NCBI GenBank assembly: GCA_002256685.1
Contig: NQJH01000034.1
Span: forward strand, 1-10,106
Reading direction: 5' to 3'
Length of the DNA: 10,106 nucleotides
From: Methylococcaceae bacterium NSP1-2
GTDB taxonomy: Bacteria > Pseudomonadota > Gammaproteobacteria > Methylococcales > Methylomonadaceae
The position numbers were made by a program, and so were the translations under genes. The notes beneath the pieces were generated by a model. That model made no database searches. It saw only the letters and a list, made by a program, of their open reading frames with translations, and was not told where the DNA came from. Shown piece by piece: positions 1-6,359 of the stretch. Positions within the stretch are counted from its first letter, which is position 1; the number at the start of each line of letters is the position of its first letter.

Positions 1-223
1 TATGAAAAATATCCATTCTGGGGAAATAAACAGATGACAGTGTTGTTAGTTAATCGTTTTTCAGTAATGAATGGCGCGTGCGGTGTTATTCCCCATAACT
101 GAGGACAACGCCGCACTAGAGGGTGAAAGTATTGATTGTTGGCATTCAAAAATAGGCTTTGGATTCCTAACACAGGTAGTGGGTTCAATCTGTTATTTAA
201 CAGACTATCAGGATGAAAATTAT
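1..223. other. Intergenic region, no confident gene; open frame at left edge
   Basis: I recognise no gene here. On the plus strand one frame is open from the window edge to a TGA at 100-102 and would encode a 33-residue C-terminal tail that includes the stretch KYPFWGNKQ. It could be the 3' end of a gene lying to the left, but I cannot assign a family and the length is within chance. A perfect short inverted repeat sits at 189-204 (arms TCTGTTA and TAACAGA around TT). It may be a weak transcription terminator or a relic of the palindromic repeats found elsewhere in the window. Confidence 0.3.
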
Positions 224-280
224 GGAGTCCAATCGCTTTAGCTATTGGCGAATCGCAAAAAGCTAACGCTTTTTGACTCC
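224..280 (+). repeat. Palindromic double-hairpin repeat, copy A
   Basis: The element starts with GGAGTC (224-229) and ends with GACTCC (275-280), which are reverse complements. Between them are two hairpins. The first is at 229-248, with arms CCAATCGCT and AGCTATTGG, loop TT and one mismatch. The second is at 257-274, with arms AAAAAGC and GCTTTTT around TAAC. The whole could fold as a cloverleaf-like cruciform in DNA or as paired hairpins in RNA. The same design recurs at 8933-8986 and, in pieces, at 5299-5400. This copy lies just past the end of the minus-strand PAS-LuxR gene. It resembles REP- or MITE-type intergenic repeats in form; no family name is assigned. Confidence 0.75.
257..274 (-). 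terminator. Candidate terminator for the CheB-CheR/PAS-LuxR operon
   Basis: On the minus strand this is a 7-bp stem (AAAAAGC with GCTTTTT) around a 4-base loop. It begins about 36 bases past the stop codon of the PAS-LuxR gene, and its descending arm provides a run of five T. The stem is mostly A-T and therefore weak, so it may terminate in either direction or only act as part of repeat copy A. Confidence 0.35.
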
Positions 281-310
281 AGATTTAACCCACCTCCCTA
301 AATCAGATAC

Positions 311-2131
311 TTATTCAGACAATGATGTCAAATAGCTATACAGGTTAATAGCTTGACTATCTAATTCTAATTTCTTGCGTATGTGTTTGCGATGAATGCC
401 GACAGTGCCCGGTGAAAGACATAAAACCGTTGCGATAAGTTTGGTGGATAGCCCTTGTCTAACCATAGATGCCACTTGTATTTCGGCAGGGGTTAACTTT
501 TGGTAGACAGAAGATAAACTGGTATCTCGCCCATAGAATTTCACCAGTTGTTGTAAGTTATCTTCAAGAATATTAATTAAGCGTGTTTGATTTTTATCGT
601 TATTCGCCCCTTTCAATCGTTTCAAAAAAGGTAATACCGTTCCTTCTACCTCGCGTGACAGCGCGTTTTGTGCATCGCACTTATCGGCTTCTCGGTGTCT
701 GAGCAAAACGTTGAGAGTGGTATTAATCTTTGTGGAGTCTTCTCTGATTTTTTCTAATTCTTCTTGTGTGCTTGCTACCTGATTTTCTAACCGCTCACGG
801 GCATCAAGCAACACTTTTTCCGCTTCTTTTTGTGCAGTGATGTCAGTGAACGAACCGACATAATGGGTGACTAAGTCATCGGTATCAATGACAGAGGTAA
901 TGGTAAGCCAGACGGGAAATATAGTGCCATTCTTGTGTTTATCCCAGATTTCGCCCTGCCAGTAACCATCGCGTTCTATAGCTGCCCATATACTCTGAAA
1001 AAAAATCTCGTCATGTAGCCCAGAACGCAGGAAAGAAGGGGTGTGTCCTATTATTTCTCTAGCCGAGTAGCCGGTGATATGAGTGAATGCCTGATTCGAA
1101 CTTATGATGAACTGTTGTTCATCCGTTATGATGATGCCCGCCTGTGTTTCAAAAGCGGCGGCGGCAATGCGCAACCGTTGTTCGATGCGTTTGCGCTGAG
1201 TGATATTCATCACGACACCGGTCATGCGCAGGGCATTGCCTTCGGTATCGCGCTCAATCACTTTACCGCGATCCATTACCCAAAGCAACGCGCCCGATTT
1301 GTTACGAATGCGGTATTCAACGGTAAAAAATGGCGTGTAGCCATCGAGATGCGCGGCAAGTGCTTTTTGTACACACGGAAGGTCATTGGGGAAAACGCTT
1401 TGTTTCCAGAAAGTAATGTGAGGCTCGATTTCCTCCAATGGATAGCCGCATATATCCGTCCAGCGTTCATCGAAACTGCAATCCCCCGTTTGAATGTTCC
1501 AATCCCATGTTGACAATTCTGAACCATCCAAAATCGCAGTAAGACGCGCTTCGCTCGCTTGCAGCGCATCTTCTATTTGCTTACGAGCGGTAATGTCAGT
1601 AATGGTGAGGCGTAGCACGGGCAGGGTATCGTTCGAGTCTATGCGTAGGCAATCAATGTGCGCGTATAAGGGCGACCCGTCGGCGCGGAGTAGGTTTAGT
1701 TCACACTGATGTTTTCCACCCTGTTGCTTAATATGCAGGAAATGATGATACCAACGCTCTCTGTCTTCGGCGGTAATATAGACGGCAAACCGCTGACGAG
1801 TCAGTTTCACGCGCTCCACGCCGAGCAGTGTGGCAGCTGTGAGATTGATTTCAGTGATGATACCGTCTAGGTTAAGGGTGAGATAACCGACAGGGGCGAA
1901 TTCGTATAAATCAACGTAGCGGTCACGGGATTCCTCTAAAGCAAGTTGCGCTCGACGTAATTCTTCATTCTGCATTTCCAGTTCAATCTCATGTACACGC
2001 AGTTCGTGTAAGAGTTCAGTGGTGTTTGTGAAGGGTAATGCAATGGGTTTGGCTTGATCGAGTTTGCCCTCGGCATTTTCACGCAACTGTTGTTGTAGCT
2101 GTTCGATAATTTCGTTGTTTTTGTTACTCAT
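311..2131 (-). CDS. Triple-PAS sensor with LuxR-type DNA-binding domain
   Basis: A probable one-component transcription regulator of 606 residues in the cytoplasm. A short N-terminal helical segment (about 40-72, with the NEEL pattern also seen in the upstream CheB-CheR protein) leads into three PAS/PAC units at roughly 72-190, 195-315 and 320-440. The unit ends read ITDITARK, VMNITQRK and FTDITAQK. A coiled coil (about 440-480) and a helical linker follow. The C-terminus (546-606) is a LuxR/GerE helix-turn-helix beginning LTPAEIQVASMV and containing LSPGTVGIHRKHIRKKL. There is no receiver, kinase or transmembrane segment. The start overlaps the stop of the CheB-CheR gene as ATGA, and a GGAG lies 11 bases upstream (2143-2146), so the two are very likely co-translated. 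The ligand sensed by the PAS units and the target promoters cannot be read from sequence. The domain assignment is firm; the regulatory role is inferred from the family. Confidence 0.9.
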   Translation of the reverse strand: MSNKNNEIIEQLQQQLRENAEGKLDQAKPIALPFTNTTELLHELRVHEIELEMQNEELRRAQLALEESRDRYVDLYEFAPVGYLTLNLDGIITEINLTAATLLGVERVKLTRQRFAVYITAEDRERWYHHFLHIKQQGGKHQCELNLLRADGSPLYAHIDCLRIDSNDTLPVLRLTITDITARKQIEDALQASEARLTAILDGSELSTWDWNIQTGDCSFDERWTDICGYPLEEIEPHITFWKQSVFPNDLPCVQKALAAHLDGYTPFFTVEYRIRNKSGALLWVMDRGKVIERDTEGNALRMTGVVMNITQRKRIEQRLRIAAAAFETQAGIIITDEQQFIISSNQAFTHITGYSAREIIGHTPSFLRSGLHDEIFFQSIWAAIERDGYWQGEIWDKHKNGTIFPVWLTITSVIDTDDLVTHYVGSFTDITAQKEAEKVLLDARERLENQVASTQEELEKIREDSTKINTTLNVLLRHREADKCDAQNALSREVEGTVLPFLKRLKGANNDKNQTRLINILEDNLQQLVKFYGRDTSLSSVYQKLTPAEIQVASMVRQGLSTKLIATVLCLSPGTVGIHRKHIRKKLELDSQAINLYSYLTSLSE

Positions 2132-5019
2132 AGTGTTATTAACTCCATCGACAGCAGAATCATGGGTAGTAGCCCCGTCTTACCAACAATGCGACGGGTA
2201 TTTATTAGTAGTTTGCGGTGACCAATAACAGGGAAGTCATGCTCCAGTACAGTGCCTTCAACAGTTAAATTTGTTGATAAAACGGTTGTTAGCAATTTAC
2301 GCAAAGCGGGGATGTCCCATTGTTGCTCACCAATCTGATAAATTTCTCGACCCACAGTGTCTTTTTGGCTGAGTTGAAATTCTGAATAAAACGAGTCACT
2401 AGCAAAAATTACGGTTAGATTACCATCAAGTACCACGAATGGCGCACGAATAGTATTGACGATACCTTCAGCGACGGTCAGTGCCTCTTGTGTCACTATC
2501 GCCTGAATGCGTGTAGTAATATCAGTGAATGTTAGCACGACCCCGTCAATCATGTTATCCAGCGAGCGATAAGGTTGAATACGCACCAGCATCCAAGTAT
2601 CGTCGTTAATATGTATTTCACGTTCATAAGGAATCAGTGAATCTAGCACATTTTGGGCAGCAATTAGCAAATCATTTACTTCCACAACAACCCCCTTGAT
2701 GTCGTTTAACGGTCGTCCTACATCTGAGGCAATTAATCGATAGAGACGAATCGCTTCGCGCGTGAAACGGCGGATTACCAAGTGTTGATCAAGAAAGATA
2801 ATGCCAACATTGACGTTATCCAGCAAGTTTTTCATATCGTTCTGCATATCGGCTAGTTGTTCGATTTTTGCTTGCAGTTCTGAATTAACGGTAATGAGTT
2901 CTTCATTGACTGATTGTAGTTCTTCTTTGGAAGTTTCCAATTCTTCATTACTCGATTGCATTTCCTCATTAGTCGATTGCAGCTCTTCATTGGCAGACTT
3001 AAGTTCTTCGTTGAATGCCTGTTGTTCTTCAATGTTGACTTGATAGCTTTCTTTCAGGTAGAGCAGATCATGCTCTAGTTCTTCGATACGCACTAATTCA
3101 GCGGTTTTAGCAACTGACTTGCGTGACGTTTTTTTTGGCTGGGCGACATCCTGAAAACTCACCAGCAATTGGTTATGATGATTATTTGAGTTAGGCACGG
3201 GTCGAACACTCAGGCTAACGGTGGTAAACCCGCCATTGGTTTTAACCTGTATTTCTCGATTTAGTGTCAGTACACCCTTATTAGCTGCTGCGTAAATAGC
3301 GGCACGCAACTCCAGATTCAAGCCCTCGCGTGCCATGTCAATGATGTTGATAGAAGCCTCACCAAGCGCGGGGCGTAGGTATTTTCCGGTATCGCCATGT
3401 ACATAAATAATATGACCCTTAAAATCGGTGATGACCGAGGCAGGTGCGAAAAATTGGGCTAATAGCTTCGGCATCGATTCAGAAACGTTGATTTCCTTGT
3501 TCGTTTTGGTAATTTTTTCCAGCGCCTTACTGTTGTGTGAGGTCTCCAAAATCGAGGGATTGGTTATCCGCATATAAGTAGAAGCCGAGCTATGAGTGGC
3601 ACGGTAAAATTTCCATTGACGATTAACCACTGAAAACAGTTCGGTATGGTTGCCAATACCTTCCGATGGCGACAGGAACAAAATACCATTGGGATTGAGC
3701 GCGTAATGAAAGGTCGGAATCAATCGATTCTGCAATTCATGTCCTAAATAGATCATCAGATTACGGCAACTGAGCAAATCAAGCTTAGTGAAGGGCGGGT
3801 CTTTAATCACGTTTTGAATAGCGAACACCACCATTTCACGGATTTCTTTTTTTATTTGATACTGGGTGTTTTCTTTGACGAAGAAGCGGCGTAGCCGTTC
3901 TGGGGTAATATCCTGAGCGATATTGAGCGGATAAAGACCAGCGCGGGCGATGGCAATCGCTTCATCATCCAAGTCAGTGCCGTATATCTGTACTCGAAAT
4001 TCCTGATGTGTCTCCTCCATCAGTTCGCGTAGTAGTATGGCAATCGAGTAGACTTCCTCGCCCGTTGAGCAACCTGCCACCCAGATGCGAAATACCGAGT
4101 CATCGGTTTTATGCTTGCACAGAGACGGCAGAATATCCTTTTGTAGCACCGCAAAAGCCTCTGCATCCCGAAAGAAACTGGTGACATTAATCAACAATTC
4201 TTTAAACAGTATGTGTACTTCGGTTGGGTTTTCTTTGAGATAACGGGCATAAACATCGATGTTATCAATATTGTGTTTAAACATGCGTCGCTCGATACGC
4301 CGATCGATAGTGCTTTGTTTGTATAACGAAAAGTCGTGACCTGTGATGGTGCGTAATTGAATCAGTACGCGCTTTATGCCAGTCACCTTTTTGGGGGTAG
4401 CGTATATGTCACCGCAGTGAATGCCCGCTTGCAGTATCGCCCACATTTTATCGACTGGCAGAATGCGCGTCGCATAACCAGCATGAATGACACTGCTTGG
4501 CATCCCATCATATTTAGCGGTGAGCGGTTCTTGTACCAGCATAATGCCGCCCGCGCCAACAATAGCCCGCGCCCCCTGTGTACCATCACTACCCGTACCC
4601 GAAAGAATAATGCCAATGGCGTTTTCTTGCCGATCTTCAGCCAGTGATCGTAAAAAACTATCAATTGGTAAACGCTGCCCACGCGGTATCGTCGGTATAT
4701 TTAGTTGCAGCTCGCCATGAAAGATTTCCATATAGCGGTTAGGTGGAATGATATAGACATGATTGGGTTCGACGGGGATTTGATCCAGTGCCTCAATCAC
4801 TGGCATGGCGGTCACACGTTGCAAAATATCAGCGAGTAGACTAGCGTGACAAGGATCGAGGTGTGGCACTAACACGAACGCCATACCGCTATCGGCTGGC
4901 GCGTGATGAAAAAATTTCTCAAATGCTTCTAAGCCACCAGCCGATGTCCCTATGCCGACAATGGGGAAAGGTGCGGTTATACTTTTAGACACGTCAGCGG
5001 GTAGGGTGGTGGTAATCAT
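2128..5019 (-). CDS. CheB-CheR fusion protein with coiled coil and PAS domains
   Basis: A 963-residue fusion of chemotaxis-type methylesterase and methyltransferase. The CheB domain (about 17-200) shows the catalytic triad: Ser26 in GTSAGG, His53 in VPHLDP and Asp145 in GTGSDGT. The CheR domain (about 218-473) has the N-terminal helix motif around 233-246, NVTSFFRD (278-285), the SAM-binding AGCSTGEE (315-322), Asp349 in GTDLD and LLSCRNLMIYL (415-425). After a linker comes a long coiled coil (about 645-735) of NEELxSx heptads, then a PAS domain (about 735-850) and a C-terminal PAS-like segment (about 855-955). There is no receiver in front of CheB and no kinase at the end. In classical CheB and CheR the substrates are glutamates on chemoreceptors, but no receptor, CheA or CheW gene is nearby. 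An in-frame TGA seven codons upstream fixes the start. Only a poor GGAA ribosome site precedes it, and a small upstream ORF overlaps it. It forms an operon with the PAS-LuxR gene. Confidence 0.93.
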   Translation of the reverse strand: MITTTLPADVSKSITAPFPIVGIGTSAGGLEAFEKFFHHAPADSGMAFVLVPHLDPCHASLLADILQRVTAMPVIEALDQIPVEPNHVYIIPPNRYMEIFHGELQLNIPTIPRGQRLPIDSFLRSLAEDRQENAIGIILSGTGSDGTQGARAIVGAGGIMLVQEPLTAKYDGMPSSVIHAGYATRILPVDKMWAILQAGIHCGDIYATPKKVTGIKRVLIQLRTITGHDFSLYKQSTIDRRIERRMFKHNIDNIDVYARYLKENPTEVHILFKELLINVTSFFRDAEAFAVLQKDILPSLCKHKTDDSVFRIWVAGCSTGEEVYSIAILLRELMEETHQEFRVQIYGTDLDDEAIAIARAGLYPLNIAQDITPERLRRFFVKENTQYQIKKEIREMVVFAIQNVIKDPPFTKLDLLSCRNLMIYLGHELQNRLIPTFHYALNPNGILFLSPSEGIGNHTELFSVVNRQWKFYRATHSSASTYMRITNPSILETSHNSKALEKITKTNKEINVSESMPKLLAQFFAPASVITDFKGHIIYVHGDTGKYLRPALGEASINIIDMAREGLNLELRAAIYAAANKGVLTLNREIQVKTNGGFTTVSLSVRPVPNSNNHHNQLLVSFQDVAQPKKTSRKSVAKTAELVRIEELEHDLLYLKESYQVNIEEQQAFNEELKSANEELQSTNEEMQSSNEELETSKEELQSVNEELITVNSELQAKIEQLADMQNDMKNLLDNVNVGIIFLDQHLVIRRFTREAIRLYRLIASDVGRPLNDIKGVVVEVNDLLIAAQNVLDSLIPYEREIHINDDTWMLVRIQPYRSLDNMIDGVVLTFTDITTRIQAIVTQEALTVAEGIVNTIRAPFVVLDGNLTVIFASDSFYSEFQLSQKDTVGREIYQIGEQQWDIPALRKLLTTVLSTNLTVEGTVLEHDFPVIGHRKLLINTRRIVGKTGLLPMILLSMELITL
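2897..3043 (-). repeat. Seven imperfect 21-bp units encoding coiled-coil heptads
   Basis: Seven consecutive 21-bp units are visible, at 2897, 2918, 2939, 2960, 2981, 3002 and 3023. Each carries TTC(T/C)TC or a close variant near its start, which is the minus-strand code for a Glu-Glu pair. Each unit encodes one heptad of the NEELxSx type in the CheB-CheR fusion protein. The DNA copies have diverged, so this is an old repeat kept by protein structure rather than a recent expansion. Such heptads are typical of the linker between CheR and PAS in this family. Confidence 0.8.
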
Positions 5020-5110
5020 TGAAATAGATATTTTCCGTCACGCCTTGCCAATTTTTGAATTGACTGTCGATAATCAGTAATTGTTTAACGTTTTTGACTA
5101 ATAAAGACAT
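4994..5110 (-). CDS. Possible 38-residue small ORF overlapping the cheB-cheR start
   Basis: A short frame starts at ATG 5110 with AGGT six bases upstream (5117-5120), a better ribosome site than that of the CheB-CheR gene. It ends 26 bp inside the CheB-CheR coding region in another frame. The product would begin MSLLVKNVKQLLIIDSQ and continue FKNWQGVTENIYFND. It has no signal peptide or membrane segment. The stretch LLIIDSQFKNWQ recalls the opening strand of some larger domains (DUF4347-like, from memory only), so it could be the remnant of a truncated gene. Alternatively it is a leader peptide that couples translation into CheB-CheR. An in-frame ATG at 5128 is possible but lacks a ribosome site. 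The frame could also be chance. Confidence 0.35.
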   Translation of the reverse strand: MSLLVKNVKQLLIIDSQFKNWQGVTENIYFNDYHHPTR

Positions 5111-5181
5111 TGTATTACCTATTTTCATGCGAGTGGTGGTGAAACTAAGGAATGAGCATCTTCTGTGCCATGATTTTTTGA

Positions 5182-5205
5182 TTTGCTGATTTGCTGATTT
5201 GCTGA
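5182..5205. repeat. Tandem repeat, three copies of TTTGCTGA
   Basis: Three exact head-to-tail copies of an 8-bp unit (5182-5189, 5190-5197, 5198-5205), preceded by the related GATTTTTTGA. The array lies 72 bp upstream of the start of the small ORF and about 163 bp upstream of the CheB-CheR start. Copy-number change by slippage could alter promoter spacing or leader length. It could equally be a cluster of identical protein-binding sites. Confidence 0.8.
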
Positions 5206-5298
5206 TGCTCTAGGTGTTTATAATTATCAATAACTACTACTAATAGATGTCATATATAGATAGTTTTTGTCGCTATGTGACTAAATCTCAATAGTAAC

Positions 5299-5352
5299 AA
5301 AACAACTTTAGCTGTTTTCTAGCTAGTGTTCAATAGGCAAAGCTTGACCTCG
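5299..5352 (-). repeat. Palindromic double-hairpin repeat, diverged copy B2
   Basis: On the minus strand the right half of this unit reads CTAGAAAACAGCTAAAG, identical to the copy at 8933-8986 over that stretch. It then continues TTGTTTT where that copy has CTGTTTT, so the second hairpin keeps one mismatch. The left half (CGAGGTCAA, GCTTTGCCTATTGAA) can be aligned with the first hairpin of the intact copy but has lost two bases and several pairs. The terminal ACTCC is no longer recognisable. This looks like a decayed family member in reverse orientation. Confidence 0.55.
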
Positions 5353-5375
5353 ATTTAGCATTACCTAATTTATAA

Positions 5376-5400
5376 CCAATAGCTAACGCTATTGGACTCC
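5376..5400 (-). repeat. Palindromic repeat, half copy B1 (single hairpin)
   Basis: A perfect hairpin with arms CCAATAGC and GCTATTGG around TAAC, followed on the plus strand by ACTCC and TGATT. On the minus strand it begins GGAGTCCAATAGC exactly like the first half of the copy at 8933. On the plus strand its AGCTAACGCT core and GACTCC end match the second half of copy A. It lies 23 bp from copy B2, so the two may be a broken tandem pair or the outcome of recombination between units. Confidence 0.65.
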
Positions 5401-5525
5401 TGATTATTGCTTAATCGAGATGATACACTTGTGACTGAATTCCTGCATTCTTGCTGCAATGACGGTTCATTTTTCTACTTGTGCGTAACCTCAGTCAGCT
5501 AGCCATTTTCGTTAAATTTTCAATT

Positions 5526-5553
5526 ATGACAATAATATTTTTTGCTTTATAAC
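5526..5553 (+). promoter_or_regulatory. Candidate sigma-70 promoter of the small acidic protein gene
   Basis: ATGACA (5526-5531, five of six to TTGACA) and TATAAC (5548-5553, five of six to TATAAT) are separated by 16 bp. Transcription would begin near 5560, giving a leader of about 40 bases before the ATG at 5601. The call rests on pattern match only. Confidence 0.45.
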
Positions 5554-5587
5554 TGATTATGATAGCATTTAAAAAAACACATAAAAC

Positions 5588-5591
5588 GGAG
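5588..5591 (+). promoter_or_regulatory. Ribosome binding site deciding start at 5601
   Basis: GGAG sits nine bases before ATG 5601. The frame is also open to an earlier ATG at 5559, but that ATG overlaps the candidate promoter region and has no ribosome site, so 5601 is preferred. Confidence 0.7.
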
Positions 5592-5600
5592 TGTCTAACC

Positions 5601-5834
5601 ATGACTAAAACCACTATTAAGTCCGCATCTAAGGTCAGCGCACAGACTATCGCTGAACCCGATGTCGATGACGATGAACTTTTTGATACCGGCGATTATG
5701 TTCCGCCTCTACCTGTTAGTCTCGATGAAGAAACAACAAAAAGAGACGCACGCCGAAAAATTGAAATTTATTGGGAAAAGAAACGCTTAAAAGAACAATT
5801 TGAAGATTTTGATGATTCTGAATTTGGCTTTTAA
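5601..5834 (+). CDS. Small acidic/charged protein, PA3496-like
   Basis: A 77-residue soluble protein with no signal peptide or membrane segment. The N-terminal 20 residues are Thr/Ser/Lys rich. A run of Asp and Glu follows (around DVDDDELFDTGDY, residues 21-33). The C-terminal part is a highly charged helix containing KRDARRKIEIYWEKKRLKEQ and ending in acidic and aromatic residues. The R-(D/E)-ARR-(K/R)-IE...KRL pattern after an acidic segment fits my recollection of the small gammaproteobacterial family annotated as PA3496 family putative envelope integrity protein. Its biochemical role is not known to me. It has its own promoter and ribosome site and stands alone. It converges on pncC with 25 bp between stop codons and no obvious terminator there, so transcripts may overlap. 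The gene itself is likely real; the family call is moderate. Confidence 0.7.
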   Translation: MTKTTIKSASKVSAQTIAEPDVDDDELFDTGDYVPPLPVSLDEETTKRDARRKIEIYWEKKRLKEQFEDFDDSEFGF

Positions 5835-5859
5835 CTGCACAATTGAAACACCTTTAATC

Positions 5860-6336
5860 TTATAGCAATAATCCTTCTAGCGCGGTTTTTACCGTTTGCG
5901 TTCTTATTTGATGCCGATTACCCAAGTAGTGTTTTCTGATTACTTTCGCTGTTTCATTTTTATAACACCACGCAATGAATACCGTACCGACTGGTTTTTC
6001 TAAACTACCGCCATCAGGACCTGCAATACCTGTGACGGCAACCGCGCAATCGGCGGTGCTGTGTGCCAACGCACCCATCACCATTTCCACTGAGGTTTGT
6101 TCGCTAACCGCGCCATATTTTTCCAAGGTGGCAGGATTGACCGCCAGCATTTGTACTTTTGAAAGATTGCTATAAGTCACAAAACCTCGGTCAAACCACG
6201 CAGAACTGCCCGACACCTCGGTAATAATTTGAGCAATGCCACCACCGGTACATGACTCGGCGGTGGCTATCATTCTGCCGTTCGCTTTTAAGCATTGCCC
6301 CAGTTGTGTTGCCAATGCCACTAATTCAGCATCCAT
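5860..6336 (-). CDS. pncC: Nicotinamide-nucleotide amidohydrolase, stand-alone CinA C-terminal domain
   Basis: Deamidates nicotinamide mononucleotide to nicotinate mononucleotide in the cytoplasm, returning the by-product of NAD-dependent DNA ligase to NAD synthesis. The 158-residue length fits the single-domain form (E. coli PncC is about 165). Signature residues are TAESCTGG (25-32) with Ser28 as the expected catalytic serine, GFVTYSNLSK (51-60) with Tyr55 and Lys60, and GIAGPDGGSLEKPVGTVF in the second half. The frame extends 18 codons upstream of 6336, but that part would overlap the start of mutS. GGGGA lies six bases before the 6336 start, and MDAELVALATQ is the usual family beginning. 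It is divergent from mutS with 23 bp between starts, so its promoter must lie inside the 5' end of mutS. Many gammaproteobacteria keep pncC close to mutS and recA; recA is not in this window. Confidence 0.92.
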   Translation of the reverse strand: MDAELVALATQLGQCLKANGRMIATAESCTGGGIAQIITEVSGSSAWFDRGFVTYSNLSKVQMLAVNPATLEKYGAVSEQTSVEMVMGALAHSTADCAVAVTGIAGPDGGSLEKPVGTVFIAWCYKNETAKVIRKHYLGNRHQIRTQTVKTALEGLLL

Positions 6337-6342
6337 TATTTT

Positions 6343-6347
6343 TCCCC
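6343..6347 (-). promoter_or_regulatory. Ribosome binding site of pncC
   Basis: GGGGA on the minus strand with six bases to ATG 6336. It sits in the 23-bp gap between the pncC and mutS starts and decides the pncC start against an ATG 18 codons earlier. Confidence 0.65.
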
Positions 6348-6359
6348 GTCTAAAAAACC

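Larger units (their letters stand above)
5111..5525. other. AT-rich intergenic regulatory region between divergent genes
   Basis: I see no convincing gene here. The region must carry the promoter of the minus-strand signalling operon. The best candidate I found is weak: ATGACA (minus strand, 5248-5253) and GATAAT (5223-5228), with a long 19-bp spacer. Other content is an 8-bp tandem repeat (5182-5205), two palindromic repeat units (5299-5352 and 5376-5400) and a CTAGCTAG palindrome at 5319-5326. The stretch 5401-5525 shows nothing I can name. Confidence 0.5.

Noticed and set aside
1043..1513. Plus-strand 156-codon open frame inside the PAS-LuxR gene
   Set aside because: The opposite strand encodes clear PAS domains. 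The plus-strand product shows no recognisable motif and no convincing start signal.
2801..3043. Plus-strand open frame rich in Ser, Cys and Leu with a regular pattern
   Set aside because: It is the antisense reading of the coiled-coil heptads of the CheB-CheR fusion. The regularity comes from the 21-bp units, and there is no independent start signal.
224..5400. Reading the palindromic repeats as a CRISPR array
   Set aside because: The copies are kilobases apart, differ in orientation and sequence, and there are no regularly spaced unique spacers or cas genes.
5111..5600. Possible riboswitch or small RNA in the long intergenic region
   Set aside because: Apart from the repeat hairpins I found no recognisable riboswitch core, and the hairpins are shared with sites after unrelated genes.
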